From assembly GCA_964526285.1 (NCBI GenBank), contig CAZGIW010000036.1, positions 1-36,552 on the forward strand: a stretch of 36,552 bases of DNA, written 5' to 3'. Source of the stretch: CAYMAZ01 sp964526285. GTDB lineage: Bacteria > Bacteroidota > Bacteroidia > Bacteroidales > DTU049. Both the position numbers and the translations under genes were made by a program. Under the pieces are notes generated by a model. That model was given only the letters and a program-made list of their open reading frames with translations, was not told the DNA's origin and ran no database searches. Shown here one piece after another: positions 1 through 9,700 of this stretch (position 1 is the stretch's first letter; each line of letters opens with the position of its first letter).

Positions 1-74
1 ATTTTTCAAAAAAAAGTGAAAAAAAATTTGGTTATATCTTAGAATACACCAATAAACACGAATAATTCCGTTGG

Positions 75-205
75 TTCTGCAAAAGCCATCACACTGTTTC
101 AAATTTTCATAAATTGAAAGCAAGCTTTCTTTATTTAAATTTGAAACAGTGTTAAAGCAAATCTGATGTCTCAGATTTGCTTTGTTTACAATGGCTTTTG
201 CAGAA
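75..205. repeat. Nested perfect inverted repeats (three-way-junction potential)
   Basis: Three perfect stems are nested. The outer stem is 15 bp, TTCTGCAAAAGCCAT at 75-89 with its exact complement at 191-205. Inside it, arm 1 is 16 bp (91-106 with 137-152, starting ACACTGTTTC) and encloses a further GAAAG/CTTTC hairpin at 116-129. Arm 2 is 13 bp (154-166 with 171-183, AAAGCAAATCTGA) with a 4-nt loop. The arms are separated by only one or a few bases, so a single strand would fold as a three-way junction. It could be a small non-autonomous element with terminal repeats, a structured RNA, or an extruding cruciform. I do not recognise a known family. Confidence 0.75.
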
Positions 206-379
206 AAATGCTCTTACGAATCACTTTTTAATAATATATCGCTGTTATTTGTGTTTGTACAAACTTTCAGCAATACAAAAGGCTATGTTTGTTTTAAAAA
301 TTGCTGTGCGAAGGGCTTTAGCCCTGAACTAAATAAACCTCTTTATGAACAAAGAAACATAACATAAAAAATTCAATAG

Positions 380-399
380 CAACGGGCTTCAGCCCGTTG
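380..399. repeat. GGGCTTCAGCCCG palindrome
   Basis: A 20-bp palindrome with 9-bp perfect arms (CAACGGGCT / AGCCCGTTG) around TC. Related imperfect copies are GGGCTTTAGCCCTG near 313-326 and GGGCTTTAGCACTG near 36391-36404. It is a dispersed intergenic palindrome with no evident link to a promoter or gene end. Confidence 0.6.
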
Positions 400-645
400 A
401 AACGGAACTCCAACATTGTTTTTTTGGCATGCAAATTTGCTCGAAGATGCAAATTTCATGACAAAAACACAAAAGGGAGATAATGATAAATACTTTTGTA
501 TTGCATAGCACAACATATTCGTGGAAATATATGTATTAGTGGCTAAAAAACTGAAAAATATTTTAGTCACATAGTGATAAATTGGGGAGCAGTTACAAAA
601 ACTCAGTATAGTGGTTAAAATCTTGCTGATCTGACGTTGCAGGTG

Positions 646-2316
646 TTATTTTTTATAAACACTATTTCCTGCCACAAAAGTTTCCAGAACTTTCATTGAA
701 GGAATGTTGTATATATCAGTTTCCATCAGGTCTTGGTCAAGCACTATGAAATCAGCCCATTTTCCTGCTTCAATACTGCCTTTCACATCTTCTACAAAAG
801 CTGCTTTGGCTGCCCAGATTGTCATTGATAGCAATGTTTCCATGCGGGAGAGTGCATTTTCAATTTGAAATCCATTTTCCGGAAATTTGTTGATATCCTG
901 TCTCGAAACTGCTGAATAGAAAGTGAGAAAGGGATTAATCTGTTCAACAGGAAAGTCAGTCCCATTGCATAGCCATCCGTTTAGTTCAAGTAGCTTTTTG
1001 TAAGCATATGCATATTTCGCTCGTTCAGTTCCCAGTCTTTTTTCAGCCCAGTACATATCGCTTGTGGCATGTGTGGTTTGAATGGATGGTATAATGTTGA
1101 AAAGTGCAAAATATTGAAAATCATCAGGATGAATGCATTGTGCATGTTCTATGCGCCAGCGCAAATCATTGGGTCCGCCAAGCACATCGGCATAGAGTTT
1201 CAGCATTTGTCGGTTGGCCGAATCTCCAATGGCATGAACACACAGTTGCCATCCGTATTCATGTGCCAGGCGGGCAATGGTATGCATATAGTCAATGGTG
1301 TTCACCATCACTCCTCTGTTGCCCGGCTCGTCTGAATAATCTTCCAGCAAACATGCCCCTCTGGAACCAAGTGCCCCGTCAGCATAAATTTTTATTGAAC
1401 GTACTGTAAGACGTTCAGTAGTGTAAATCCCGTTTTTTACAAAATCATCAAAGCCTTCACATCCGGGCTCAAGCATTGCATAAATTCTGATTTCCAAATC
1501 AGATGTATTGTGGAGTGAATCAATCAGCCGGATATTTTCAACTGAAAGTCCTGCATCTGCCACAGAGGTTAATCCATAAGCAAAGCAATCTTCCTGTGCT
1601 CTCATCAGTGCTTTAATTTTTGTCTCCTGATCAGGGGAGGGGATATGCTTTCTCACAAGTGTCATGGCTTCGTCAATGAGAACTCCGTTGGGTTGACCGT
1701 TTGTGAGCAGAATTTTACCACCTTCAACCTTCGTGTTTGCATTGATTTGTGCTATTTCCAGCGCTTTTGAGTTTACCCAGGCTGCATGACCGTCAATTCG
1801 TGTGAGATACACCGGAATATCAGGAAAATGCACATCAAGTTGTTCTTTGGTTGGAAATTCTTTTGTCTCCCAAAGGTTTTGGTTCCAGCCACGCCCCTGA
1901 ATCCACTCGCAATTATGATTTTCTGAAAATCCTTTAAGTCGCTGAATTACTTCATCAACTGATTCCAGTCCACTTAGGTCAGCATACAGTTCTTTGTTCA
2001 ATCCGTAACTGAGAAAATGACAATGTGCATCATAAAATCCGGGATAAATGAATTTCCCCTCAGCATCATAGATATTTTTGGATGAATACACCGACAGTAT
2101 GTCTTTAGTACTTCCGGTGGCAATAATTTTTCCGTCCTTCACAGCAAAGCTTTCAACTTTGGTGAACAATGAATCACAGGTATAAACTGTGCCGTTGATA
2201 ACAATGAGGTCAGCCTGTTGTTTTGTCATATTGCATGAGATGAAAATGATATGTACTGTAAAAACAATGAAAATTGAAATTACAGTTGTTCTTTTTGGTT
2301 TAGTTAGAGCTTTCAT
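646..2316 (-). CDS. Amidohydrolase family lipoprotein (YtcJ-like)
   Basis: A 556-residue metal-dependent amidohydrolase of the YtcJ/amidohydro_3 group. The N-terminus is a signal sequence ending in an ISC lipobox near residue 28, so it is probably a lipoprotein acting outside the cytoplasm. The amidohydrolase beginning follows: a composite beta-sandwich start, then the DAHCHF segment (HxH metal ligands) near residue 97. Later come a CVHAIGD segment and an IEHAQ motif carrying further metal-ligand histidines, and an NGTDFPV segment with the catalytic Asp. The length matches the family (about 540-560). The substrate cannot be inferred; members are annotated only as cyclic-amide or N-acyl hydrolases. 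It is monocistronic, divergent from the 2539 gene. A TACATTTG -7 box ends only 4 nt before the ATG, suggesting an almost leaderless mRNA. Confidence 0.9.
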   Translation of the reverse strand: MKALTKPKRTTVISIFIVFTVHIIFISCNMTKQQADLIVINGTVYTCDSLFTKVESFAVKDGKIIATGSTKDILSVYSSKNIYDAEGKFIYPGFYDAHCHFLSYGLNKELYADLSGLESVDEVIQRLKGFSENHNCEWIQGRGWNQNLWETKEFPTKEQLDVHFPDIPVYLTRIDGHAAWVNSKALEIAQINANTKVEGGKILLTNGQPNGVLIDEAMTLVRKHIPSPDQETKIKALMRAQEDCFAYGLTSVADAGLSVENIRLIDSLHNTSDLEIRIYAMLEPGCEGFDDFVKNGIYTTERLTVRSIKIYADGALGSRGACLLEDYSDEPGNRGVMVNTIDYMHTIARLAHEYGWQLCVHAIGDSANRQMLKLYADVLGGPNDLRWRIEHAQCIHPDDFQYFALFNIIPSIQTTHATSDMYWAEKRLGTERAKYAYAYKKLLELNGWLCNGTDFPVEQINPFLTFYSAVSRQDINKFPENGFQIENALSRMETLLSMTIWAAKAAFVEDVKGSIEAGKWADFIVLDQDLMETDIYNIPSMKVLETFVAGNSVYKK

Positions 2317-2320
2317 AATG

Positions 2321-2328
2321 CAAATGTA
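2321..2328 (-). promoter_or_regulatory. Bacteroidota -7 box (TACATTTG) of the amidohydrolase gene
   Basis: On the minus strand TACATTTG matches the TAnnTTTG consensus for the primary sigma factor of Bacteroidota. Only four bases separate it from the ATG at 2316, so transcription should begin at or within a few bases of the start codon. Confidence 0.55.
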
Positions 2329-2448
2329 TTAATTTTCAGAATAAACTTCATTTGGATTAATCAATTAAAACCAAGAATTCCAATTGAAAAATTAATTTTT
2401 ATAACAATCATAATAAGAGGTGTTTGGTTGTATATTTAAGAAACAATT

Positions 2449-2480
2449 TACGATTTGGGACTGATTTTTTATCTTTTGAA
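2449..2480 (+). promoter_or_regulatory. Partial copy (A) of a shared upstream element
   Basis: This 32-bp stretch, starting TACGATTTGGGA and ending TCTTTTGAA, matches the first 32 bases of the 74-bp element at 6141-6214 with only a few differences. It lies about 60 bp ahead of the 2539 gene. The remainder of the element is not conserved here. See copies B and C. Confidence 0.55.
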
Positions 2481-2503
2481 CGTTGTTGTTGAAAAGTAAA
2501 ATT

Positions 2504-2511
2504 TAGTTTTG
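2504..2511 (+). promoter_or_regulatory. -7 box (TAGTTTTG) for the 2539 gene
   Basis: TAGTTTTG fits TAnnTTTG and lies 27 nt before the ATG at 2539. TTG repeats at 2482-2490 are at a plausible distance for the upstream -33 motif. Confidence 0.5.
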
Positions 2512-2538
2512 TTTCATTAATAAATCAATTATTGTAAT

Positions 2539-3918
2539 ATGAAAAAAACAAGTAACAGTGAAAAAATTAAGTTGTTGGGTGTGTGTTTAATTTCTGTATT
2601 TTTCTCTTTGCAGTCTATAGCCCAATGCGGAATGGTGTCAGAAGAAAAGGTGGTGTCATTGAGTCATTTTGATAATGATACAGATTATAGCGTAAAAGAT
2701 TTTGATCAAGAATGTATTAATGCGAGAGAAAAAAATCAGAAGATCACAATAGAAAATACACAGTTTGAAAAAAAATTCAGAGTATTTACCACAAAATCAA
2801 AAGGAAATAATAAAGTTTTTGAAGACAGCAAAGGGCAGCTATGGTTTTATTGCAATAATAATTTCAAGCCATCAAATTTGGTGGTGTATGATGGGAAAAA
2901 TATGGTAACCCACAAAAAAATTAAAAAAGTCAAAGTTAATCTGGTTAGTTCAATAACAGAACAAAATAATAAAGTAATTGTTGGAACCCAAATGGGATTG
3001 CTTGAAAACAATGATGGCGATTGGAAACTGTATGGCAATAAAGATGGTTTGGAAAATATTGTTGTAACATATATGACTCCATTCACCGATGGTAGCACGC
3101 TAATATTTTCCCAACTTCTTTTCAAACGAAGTATTTGCTCATTTAATAACGGAACGTTTAAAGATGTTAGTTTAGCCGGTTACAATAATAAAACAATAAC
3201 AAGCTCATGTATAGATGAAAATCATAACTTATGGGTAGGCACTGCAGGCAAAGGAGTGTTGACGTTCGATGGTAATACATGGACAGATTATGGAAAAGAA
3301 ACAAAAGTCAAAAATGTTAGGTCAATAGCAATGGACAGCAAAGGGACCATTTGGTTTTCTGGTATGGAAGGAAAATTTTCAAAATATGAAAATGGAAAAT
3401 TTACTGATTTTAGCCATGGGGGTGGATACTTTAATGGATTGACTTCAAATGTTGTTTTTAGCAGTGGATTGCTAATACACTTAACAATTGTTGGGTCACT
3501 TGGACTAGCATTTACTCCTGTTCCTGCACTTATATACGGAGGATTAAGTGTTGCTTCTGGATTTATTGCCCCAGATCAAACAAGTCATGGAAAAATTGTA
3601 ATTGATCAAAATGATAATGCATGGGTTTTAGCACGAAAAAAAGGAGTTTTATTTTGTAATGGATCAGATTATCAAACGGTTGAAGAAAAGTTCAACTCTC
3701 CTAAAACGAAAAAAGTTAGTGACATTATTGTTTCAAAGGATGGCAAAATCTGGATGACTGATTCAAAAGGAAAAGTGTATTGCTATGACAACAATAACTG
3801 GACAACCTACACAGCAAAAGACGGAGTTCCCCAAAATCCAGTGCTAATTTATGAAGACAGCAAAGGAAATATATGGGTTTCAGGAAAGAAATCTATCAGT
3901 GTTCTGGAGATTAAATAA
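2539..3918 (+). CDS. Exported Reg_prop beta-propeller protein with a hydrophobic insertion
   Basis: A 459-residue protein with a signal peptide (hydrophobic core about residues 12-27, cleavage after SIAQ). Repeats of the two-component-regulator propeller type follow. The recurring pattern is (E/M)DSKGxxW(F/V) followed by a short strand and a GxxWTxY turn; I count about seven or eight blades, for example LWVGTAGKGVLTFDGNTW. No kinase or DNA-binding part is present, so it is a free exported propeller, probably a ligand- or partner-binding protein. Odd feature: residues about 305-344 form a long, almost uncharged Gly/Leu/Ile-rich stretch that interrupts the blade series and could be a membrane hairpin. 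It is followed after 48 bp by the S41 peptidase gene in the same direction. Specific function unknown. Confidence 0.75.
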   Translation: MKKTSNSEKIKLLGVCLISVFFSLQSIAQCGMVSEEKVVSLSHFDNDTDYSVKDFDQECINAREKNQKITIENTQFEKKFRVFTTKSKGNNKVFEDSKGQLWFYCNNNFKPSNLVVYDGKNMVTHKKIKKVKVNLVSSITEQNNKVIVGTQMGLLENNDGDWKLYGNKDGLENIVVTYMTPFTDGSTLIFSQLLFKRSICSFNNGTFKDVSLAGYNNKTITSSCIDENHNLWVGTAGKGVLTFDGNTWTDYGKETKVKNVRSIAMDSKGTIWFSGMEGKFSKYENGKFTDFSHGGGYFNGLTSNVVFSSGLLIHLTIVGSLGLAFTPVPALIYGGLSVASGFIAPDQTSHGKIVIDQNDNAWVLARKKGVLFCNGSDYQTVEEKFNSPKTKKVSDIIVSKDGKIWMTDSKGKVYCYDNNNWTTYTAKDGVPQNPVLIYEDSKGNIWVSGKKSISVLEIK

Positions 3919-3966
3919 TATAAAAAAATAAACCGAAAAGTATTTTAAAGCCTCACATCACATTGT

Positions 3967-5337
3967 ATGAGCTATAATGAGAAAGATTATTTTATTAGAA
4001 TATTTAAGCTGAATTTGTTGTTGCTTCTTGCATGTAATCAGATATTATCACAATCCGTTTCACTGTATTCAAAAGAAACTATAACTCAGGATATTGATTT
4101 TTTTGTCAAAGAATTGGAAAGGGTTCATCCCGAACCCTTTCATTCAATTCCTAAAGATTCTTTCGTTTCAGGCGTTAACAACATATGTAATCAATTGCCA
4201 GATTCGTTAACAAAAATTGATGCATGGAAAGCCCTTTTTCAAATTGCAGCTTTATTAAAGGAAGGTCATACATATATTTTTCCTCCAATGTTTGAAATTG
4301 GAAATTTTCTAAGATTTCCATACAAGATTAGAATTGATGTAAATTCATTTGATTTCATTGTGAATGGTTCTGTTGATGATAATAATATTGATGTCCCTCT
4401 TGGGGGAAGAATTGTGTCAATAAATTCAATTTCAACTGATTCAATTGTTTCTTTGCTTAGAAACTGCATATCTGCCGAAAATGAAGCATATTTTGTGTTT
4501 AGTTGTGAACAGTTTTTTGATGTTTCAATGTATTCTTTATTTGGAGAACCAGAGTATTTTGATGTGGGCTTTATGACGGCAGATGGTGTTGAAGTCCGAA
4601 AAGTAGAAGCAGTGCGTCCGGTATCTGAAATTACCTCATCCAATTACTCATTCCAAATGATAAATGACAGCATTGCTTATGTTGACATAAATGCATTGTA
4701 TTCATTTTCAAGCTTTAAGAAATTTTGCAAAACTACTTTTGGTTCACTCAATAAGAACAAAGTTCCTCATCTCATCATTGACTTTCGCGGAAACATGGGT
4801 GGAGATTCCAAACTTTGTGAAGAACTAATCAGGTATATTGCAAATGAACCATTTAGTCTTTGGGAAAAAGCTATTGCGAAATATAATCCAGCTTCAAAAA
4901 AATTTTCAAGTGATATAATAGATGGAGAATCTCTTGTATCAATTGAATTTACGAAGTCTGACAAATATATGATACATCCCTGTTCTTCAAAAAAAAGATA
5001 TTCGGGCAATGTGTATGTTTTAGTAAACGGTGGCACTTTCTCAAGTGCTGGTGCATGTGTTTGGTGTCTTGATCATTATAATCTGGCAACAATTGTAGGT
5101 AGTGAAACAGGAGGAACAGGTGTGCATTATGGTAATCCAATGAGAGGGTTCTTGCCTAATACAGGTCTCATGTATAGTATTTCAAGTGTGAAATGGTATC
5201 AAATTGGAGCCAATGACGATTCGGGTTTTGGCCTTATTCCAAACCACATAATCGAAATGTCAGTAGAAGATGTTAAGTTGAAAAAAGATTCTGAACTGGA
5301 ATTTGTTTTAAAACGAATATTGGATGAAATTAATTGA
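3967..5337 (+). CDS. S41 family peptidase (tail-specific protease-like)
   Basis: A 456-residue exported protein. The N-terminus has a charged stretch and then a hydrophobic segment (LNLLLLLACNQILSQ), read as a signal peptide ending near residue 28. The C-terminal half has the S41 core: LIIDFRGNMGGDS (strand plus glycine-rich turn), then LVNGGTFSSAGACVW, which contains the expected nucleophilic Ser, then GSETGGTG. I do not see a clear PDZ domain; the N-terminal third is helical and resembles the cap domain of Bacteroidota S41 proteins. It probably cleaves peptides or proteins in the periplasm or at the surface. It lies 48 bp after the propeller gene and 36 bp before the barrel gene, with no obvious promoter between, so the three may form an operon. 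Confidence 0.85.
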   Translation: MSYNEKDYFIRIFKLNLLLLLACNQILSQSVSLYSKETITQDIDFFVKELERVHPEPFHSIPKDSFVSGVNNICNQLPDSLTKIDAWKALFQIAALLKEGHTYIFPPMFEIGNFLRFPYKIRIDVNSFDFIVNGSVDDNNIDVPLGGRIVSINSISTDSIVSLLRNCISAENEAYFVFSCEQFFDVSMYSLFGEPEYFDVGFMTADGVEVRKVEAVRPVSEITSSNYSFQMINDSIAYVDINALYSFSSFKKFCKTTFGSLNKNKVPHLIIDFRGNMGGDSKLCEELIRYIANEPFSLWEKAIAKYNPASKKFSSDIIDGESLVSIEFTKSDKYMIHPCSSKKRYSGNVYVLVNGGTFSSAGACVWCLDHYNLATIVGSETGGTGVHYGNPMRGFLPNTGLMYSISSVKWYQIGANDDSGFGLIPNHIIEMSVEDVKLKKDSELEFVLKRILDEIN

Positions 5338-5373
5338 TAATGAACATTATGAATTATTAAATAAACAAAAATT

Positions 5374-6033
5374 ATGAAACTAAATTTTAAATTATTCATG
5401 CTTGGTGCTGTGATGATGGCATCTGGATTGGTGTATTCTCAGAACAACAAACTGGTGAATTTTTCACTAAATTTTGGAATAAATCCAATCAATACAGTGA
5501 AAGGAGGATCAAATGACACCTATGAAACCAATTTTCCGTCAACCACTGTGAATATTGAAACACATTTTCGTCCAATGAAAAACCATGCTTCATTTGGAAA
5601 ATTTGGAATAGGGGTAGGTGTTGGTTATCATTATCTTACCACTGATGATCCAAGTTTCGGTTGGTTGTGGACAAACGGAGATGTGGGAGGATATATGATG
5701 CATGTTCCGCTTTATTTATCTTTAAGATATGATATACTGAACGGAGAAAAATTCAATCCTTATGTGAAGGTTGATAATGGATATAATTTTGCATTTCCAT
5801 CCAAAAGTATATTGATCCCGGGTGACAGACCCTACTACTATTCTTATGGCGGTGGATATTTTTTTGGTATAGGCGCCGGTCTCGAAGTTAACAGAATACT
5901 CAATATTGGTGTCGCCTATGGTTTTATGAATAGCTTTATTGGTTGCAGATACAGGTGGAGAGGATATTGGTATAACTACCGAAATGAATTGACAACTTCT
6001 GTTGTGTCTTTAACACTTGGTTTAAGTTTATAA
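5374..6033 (+). CDS. Small outer-membrane beta-barrel protein
   Basis: A 219-residue protein with a clear signal peptide (cleavage after VYSQ near residue 23). Alternating polar/aromatic strands follow, rich in Gly and Tyr, such as GIGVGVGYHYL, PLYLSLRYDIL and FFGIGAGLEV. The chain ends on an aliphatic strand (SLTLGLSL). This is the profile of an 8-strand Bacteroidota porin-like or opacity-like barrel (OMP_b-brl). The partner is unknown. It is the last gene of the apparent 2539-6033 run. The family call is by composition and strand pattern rather than by a diagnostic motif. Confidence 0.7.
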   Translation: MKLNFKLFMLGAVMMASGLVYSQNNKLVNFSLNFGINPINTVKGGSNDTYETNFPSTTVNIETHFRPMKNHASFGKFGIGVGVGYHYLTTDDPSFGWLWTNGDVGGYMMHVPLYLSLRYDILNGEKFNPYVKVDNGYNFAFPSKSILIPGDRPYYYSYGGGYFFGIGAGLEVNRILNIGVAYGFMNSFIGCRYRWRGYWYNYRNELTTSVVSLTLGLSL

Positions 6034-6140
6034 AGCAAACAAAATATATTGACAGTTTCTATTTCTGCATGTTAATTCTTGTTAATCAGCCATTTCGGTA
6101 AAAATAATAAGTGGTATATTCCCAAAACGAAAATTTATTT

Positions 6141-6214
6141 TACGATTTGGGAATTGTTTTTTACCTTTTGAAAACATCTTTCAATTATTAAAAATTACTT
6201 TTGAAGCAATGTTG
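6141..6214 (+). promoter_or_regulatory. Shared 74-bp upstream element, copy B
   Basis: This 74-bp block differs from 12677-12750 at only about five positions. It runs from TACGATTTGGGA through ACCTTTTGAAAACATC to GAAGCAATGTTG. It contains TACTTTTG (6196-6203), a fit to the TAnnTTTG -7 box, 57 nt before the ATG at 6261. Conservation across non-coding DNA ahead of two unlinked exported-protein genes suggests a common promoter and 5' leader, or a duplicated upstream region. Confidence 0.7.
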
Positions 6215-6260
6215 CTTCTTCAAAGCACAATATATAATTATTTATTAATAAGCGTATTAA

Positions 6261-6749
6261 ATGAAAAATATGATTGTTCTATCAGCTGCTCTGACAGTGG
6301 CTTTGTTTAGTGTTGATGCACAAACAGTTCAAAATCAAGTTATTGCATCTGGTGGAGGGAATTCAGTGTCCGGAAATATTGACATGGAATTCACCATAGG
6401 TGAGCCTGTTATTGAAACTTTTGAAACACCCGGACTGGTTCTCACTCAGGGATTTCATCAGCCTTCACTTGTGCTTACTTTGATAGAAGAACCTGATATG
6501 CTCACTGATATCAACATCTTTCCAAATCCCGTTAGAGATGAATTGACTATTGATATTCCAGCTGATTACAATTCAAAAATTCTGTATCGCCTGTTTGACC
6601 TCAACGGAAAACTTTTGCAATCAGGTGAATTTTATTCGGGCTCAAATTTTCTTGAGATGCAGGCATATGCCACCGCAAGTTATGTGTTGATAATTACAGA
6701 CACATCATCAGGCAAACAATTACAAACCAAAATAATGAAAATAAGATAA
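6261..6749 (+). CDS. Small T9SS type A sorting-domain protein
   Basis: A 162-residue secreted protein. Its signal peptide ends near residue 20 (VDAQ). A short region follows with the pattern VIASGGG ... FTIGEPVIET ... LTQGFHQP, common in small Bacteroidota T9SS cargo proteins. From about residue 85 to the end there is a C-terminal type A sorting domain: IFPNPVRDELTI, YRLFDLNGKLL, a strand, YVLIITD, and a basic tail KIMKIR. The sorting domain routes the protein through the type IX secretion system to the cell surface, where it is cleaved and attached. No catalytic domain is present. The shared 74-bp element lies upstream, and the mosaic surface protein follows 13 bp downstream, so they are probably co-transcribed. 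Confidence 0.85.
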   Translation: MKNMIVLSAALTVALFSVDAQTVQNQVIASGGGNSVSGNIDMEFTIGEPVIETFETPGLVLTQGFHQPSLVLTLIEEPDMLTDINIFPNPVRDELTIDIPADYNSKILYRLFDLNGKLLQSGEFYSGSNFLEMQAYATASYVLIITDTSSGKQLQTKIMKIR

Positions 6750-6762
6750 TGAAAATATAATA

Positions 6763-9700
6763 ATGAAAATCATGAAAACAAAATCATTACTAAAAATTCG
6801 CTCTACTAATAGCGAATATCGAATTTTACGAATTATCCCGATTTGTCCCGATGGGATCGGATCCCTTTGGGACTATAAACAAATAAAAAAATTCGTACTT
6901 CTAAATTCGAGTATTCTAATATTCTTTTGTTCTATTGTTCTTATGTCTTTCACCGCAGTGGCACAAGCACCACAAGCAATAAAATATCAGGCTGTGCTAC
7001 GTGATAACGGAGGAACAATTATTGCCAATCAACCTGTGAGTATGAGAATCAGTATTCACAACAGTACTCTTCCAATATATCAGGAAACGCATGCACTGAC
7101 ATCAAATCTCTATGGGCTTGTTAGTTTGAACATTGGTGAGGGATCAGTTATATTTGGAAACTTTTCCAATATTGACTGGGGTGCAGATTCTTATTTTTTG
7201 AGGACAGAAGTAAATACCGGCTCCGGATATGTTGACATGGGCATGACACAGCTACTTAGTGTTCCGTATGCTTTGCATGCCAAAACTGCAGAAACAGTAA
7301 CAGGTGGAATTACCGAAACCGACCCTGTGTTTACAGCATGGGATAAAAATTATGATGATCTAACCAATAAACCCACAATTCCAACTGTACCTACAAATGT
7401 AAGTGCCTTTACCAACGATGCCGGATATTTAACTTCGTTTACCGAAAGTCAGATTATCTCAATCAGTAACGATACAATATATCTCACAGGCGGCAGTTTT
7501 GTGAAATTACCAGCTGGTTTCAGTGGTGATTATAATGATTTGTTAAACCAGCCAACCATTCCAACAGTGCCAACCAACGTTAGTGCCTTTACCAACGATG
7601 CAGGATATTTAACTTCGTTTACCGAAAGTCAAATCATCTCAATCAGCAACGACACAATATATCTTACTGGTGGCAGCTTTGTGAAACTACCAGCTGGGTT
7701 TAGTGGGGATTATAATGATTTAGCTAACCAACCCACAATTCCAACTGTACCTACAAATGTTAGTGCCTTTACCAACGATGCAGGATATTTAACTTCGTTT
7801 ACCGAAAGTCAAATCATCTCAATCAGCAACGATACAATTTATCTTACAGGTGGCAGCTTTGTGAAATTACCTGCTGGTTTCAGTGGCGATTATAATGATT
7901 TAGCTAACCAACCCACAATTCCAACTGTACCTACAAATGTAAGTGCCTTTACCAACGATGCCGGATATTTAACTTCGTTTACCGAAAGTCAAATCATCTC
8001 AATCAGCAACGATACAATTTATCTTACAGGTGGCAGCTTTGTGAAATTACCTGCAGGCTTTAGTGGTGACTATAATGATTTAACGAACCAGCCAACCATT
8101 CCAACAGTGCCAACCAACGTGAGTGAATTTGTTAATGATGCAGGATATCTGACCACCGAAACCGACACTTCAATGTGGGTCTCGGAAGTAGATATGATAT
8201 ATAATAAAAATGCGGGTTCCGATACCAAACGAATTTTTATTGAAAACGATGGGGATGTAAAGGTTGCAGGAGGCGGAATAAGCATTGGATTTGCCAATGT
8301 AGGAACTAACTACCATAGTTTTCCCATGGCTGAAGTTGCTTCGTTTACAGGTAGTGTAGCAATCCCCGACAATAATTGCCCGGGAGGTAGTTGTGGTTCA
8401 GCAACATTTACAGAGGCAACAGTCGTAGTCTCTGGCAATAATTTTAATATTGAAAAAGTACAGATAGAAGTAACAATATCACATACTTACGTAAGTGATT
8501 TAAGTTTGTGGCTTGTAAGTCCTTCAGGCACAGCAGTTTGTTTGTCGGCAAACAATGGAGGAAACGGACAAAACTATATAAGCACTGTTTTTAGTGATGA
8601 TGCATCAACATCTATAACGGCAGGTTCGCCTCCTTTTACTGGTAGTTATCGACCACAATCACCACTATCTGTATTAAATGGTGAACCTGTTGACGGAACA
8701 TGGAGTTTAAGAGTTTGTGATATGGCTACATTTGATGAAGGAACTATTACTTCCTTCAAAGTTTCTGCTCAAAAACAGGATTCGATTACTTCCACGTATC
8801 TTATAGGTACAACTGAACCGGGAGCAACAAACCTGATTGTCGAAGGCAATGTTGGTATTGGAACTGCCACTCCGGCGACCAAACTAGATGTTGATGGTGT
8901 TATTACTGCCACTGGCGGAAATTCAAATGAATGGAATGCTGCTTATGGCTGGGGTGACCATGCTGCGGCAGGTTATGCAGCCGGCAACCACACCCATGGC
9001 AATATTACCACCGATGGCAAAATTGGAACCACAGCCGGTCGCATTATTACAACAGGAACAGGTGGCGTCATGCAAGCTACTGCAGGCACAGCGGCCGGTC
9101 AAATGCTCTACTGGAACGGCACTGCTTGGGTAAATGTTGCACCAGGAAGTTCAGGTCAGGTTTTAACAATAATTAATGGTGTACCTACTTGGGGTGGGGT
9201 GGCAACAGCTGGAACAGGAGAAGTTCAAAACCCAAAAACAGGGGCAATCTGGATGGACCGCAATTTGGGTGCAACACAAGTGGCAACAAGTAGCACCGAT
9301 GCTAACTCCTATGGTCATTTATACCAATGGGGGCGTGGCACAGATGGTCATCAAATAAGAACATCGGGCACAATAGCTACATTAAGTAGTACCGACGCTC
9401 CTGGGCATGGCAACTTTATAACAATAAACTCAGGAAATTACGACTGGCGCAGCCCGCAAAACGACAACCTTTGGCAGGGAGTAAACGGAACCAACAACCC
9501 CTGCCCAAGTGGTTACCGCCTGCCAACAGAAGCAGAATGGGAAGCAGAACGCACAAGCTGGAGCAGCAATAATGCAGCCGGTGCTTTCGGCTCACCGCTT
9601 AAATTGCCCATGGCAGGTTTTCGCAGAACAAGCACTGGTGCGCTTGATTATGTGGATTCCTACGGCTTTTATTGGTCAAGTACTGTAGATGGTGATTACT

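Larger units (their letters stand above)
1..645. other. Non-coding left-end region rich in inverted repeats
   Basis: I see no convincing gene here. Short open frames exist but lack family resemblance and run through palindromes. The region holds the nested inverted repeat at 75-205 and a palindrome at 380-399 (arms CAACGGGCT/AGCCCGTTG). A degenerate relative, GGGCTTTAGCCCTGAA, lies near 313-328. The 16-mer AGCAATACAAAAGGCT at 269-284 recurs exactly at 36498-36513 near the right end of the window. These are typical dispersed intergenic repeats of Bacteroidota genomes; their function is unknown. Confidence 0.7.

Noticed and set aside
182..570. Two short open frames (61 and 65 codons) in the left-end spacer
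   Set aside because: They run through perfect inverted repeats and a palindrome and are rich in Cys and Phe. They have no family resemblance and look like chance frames.
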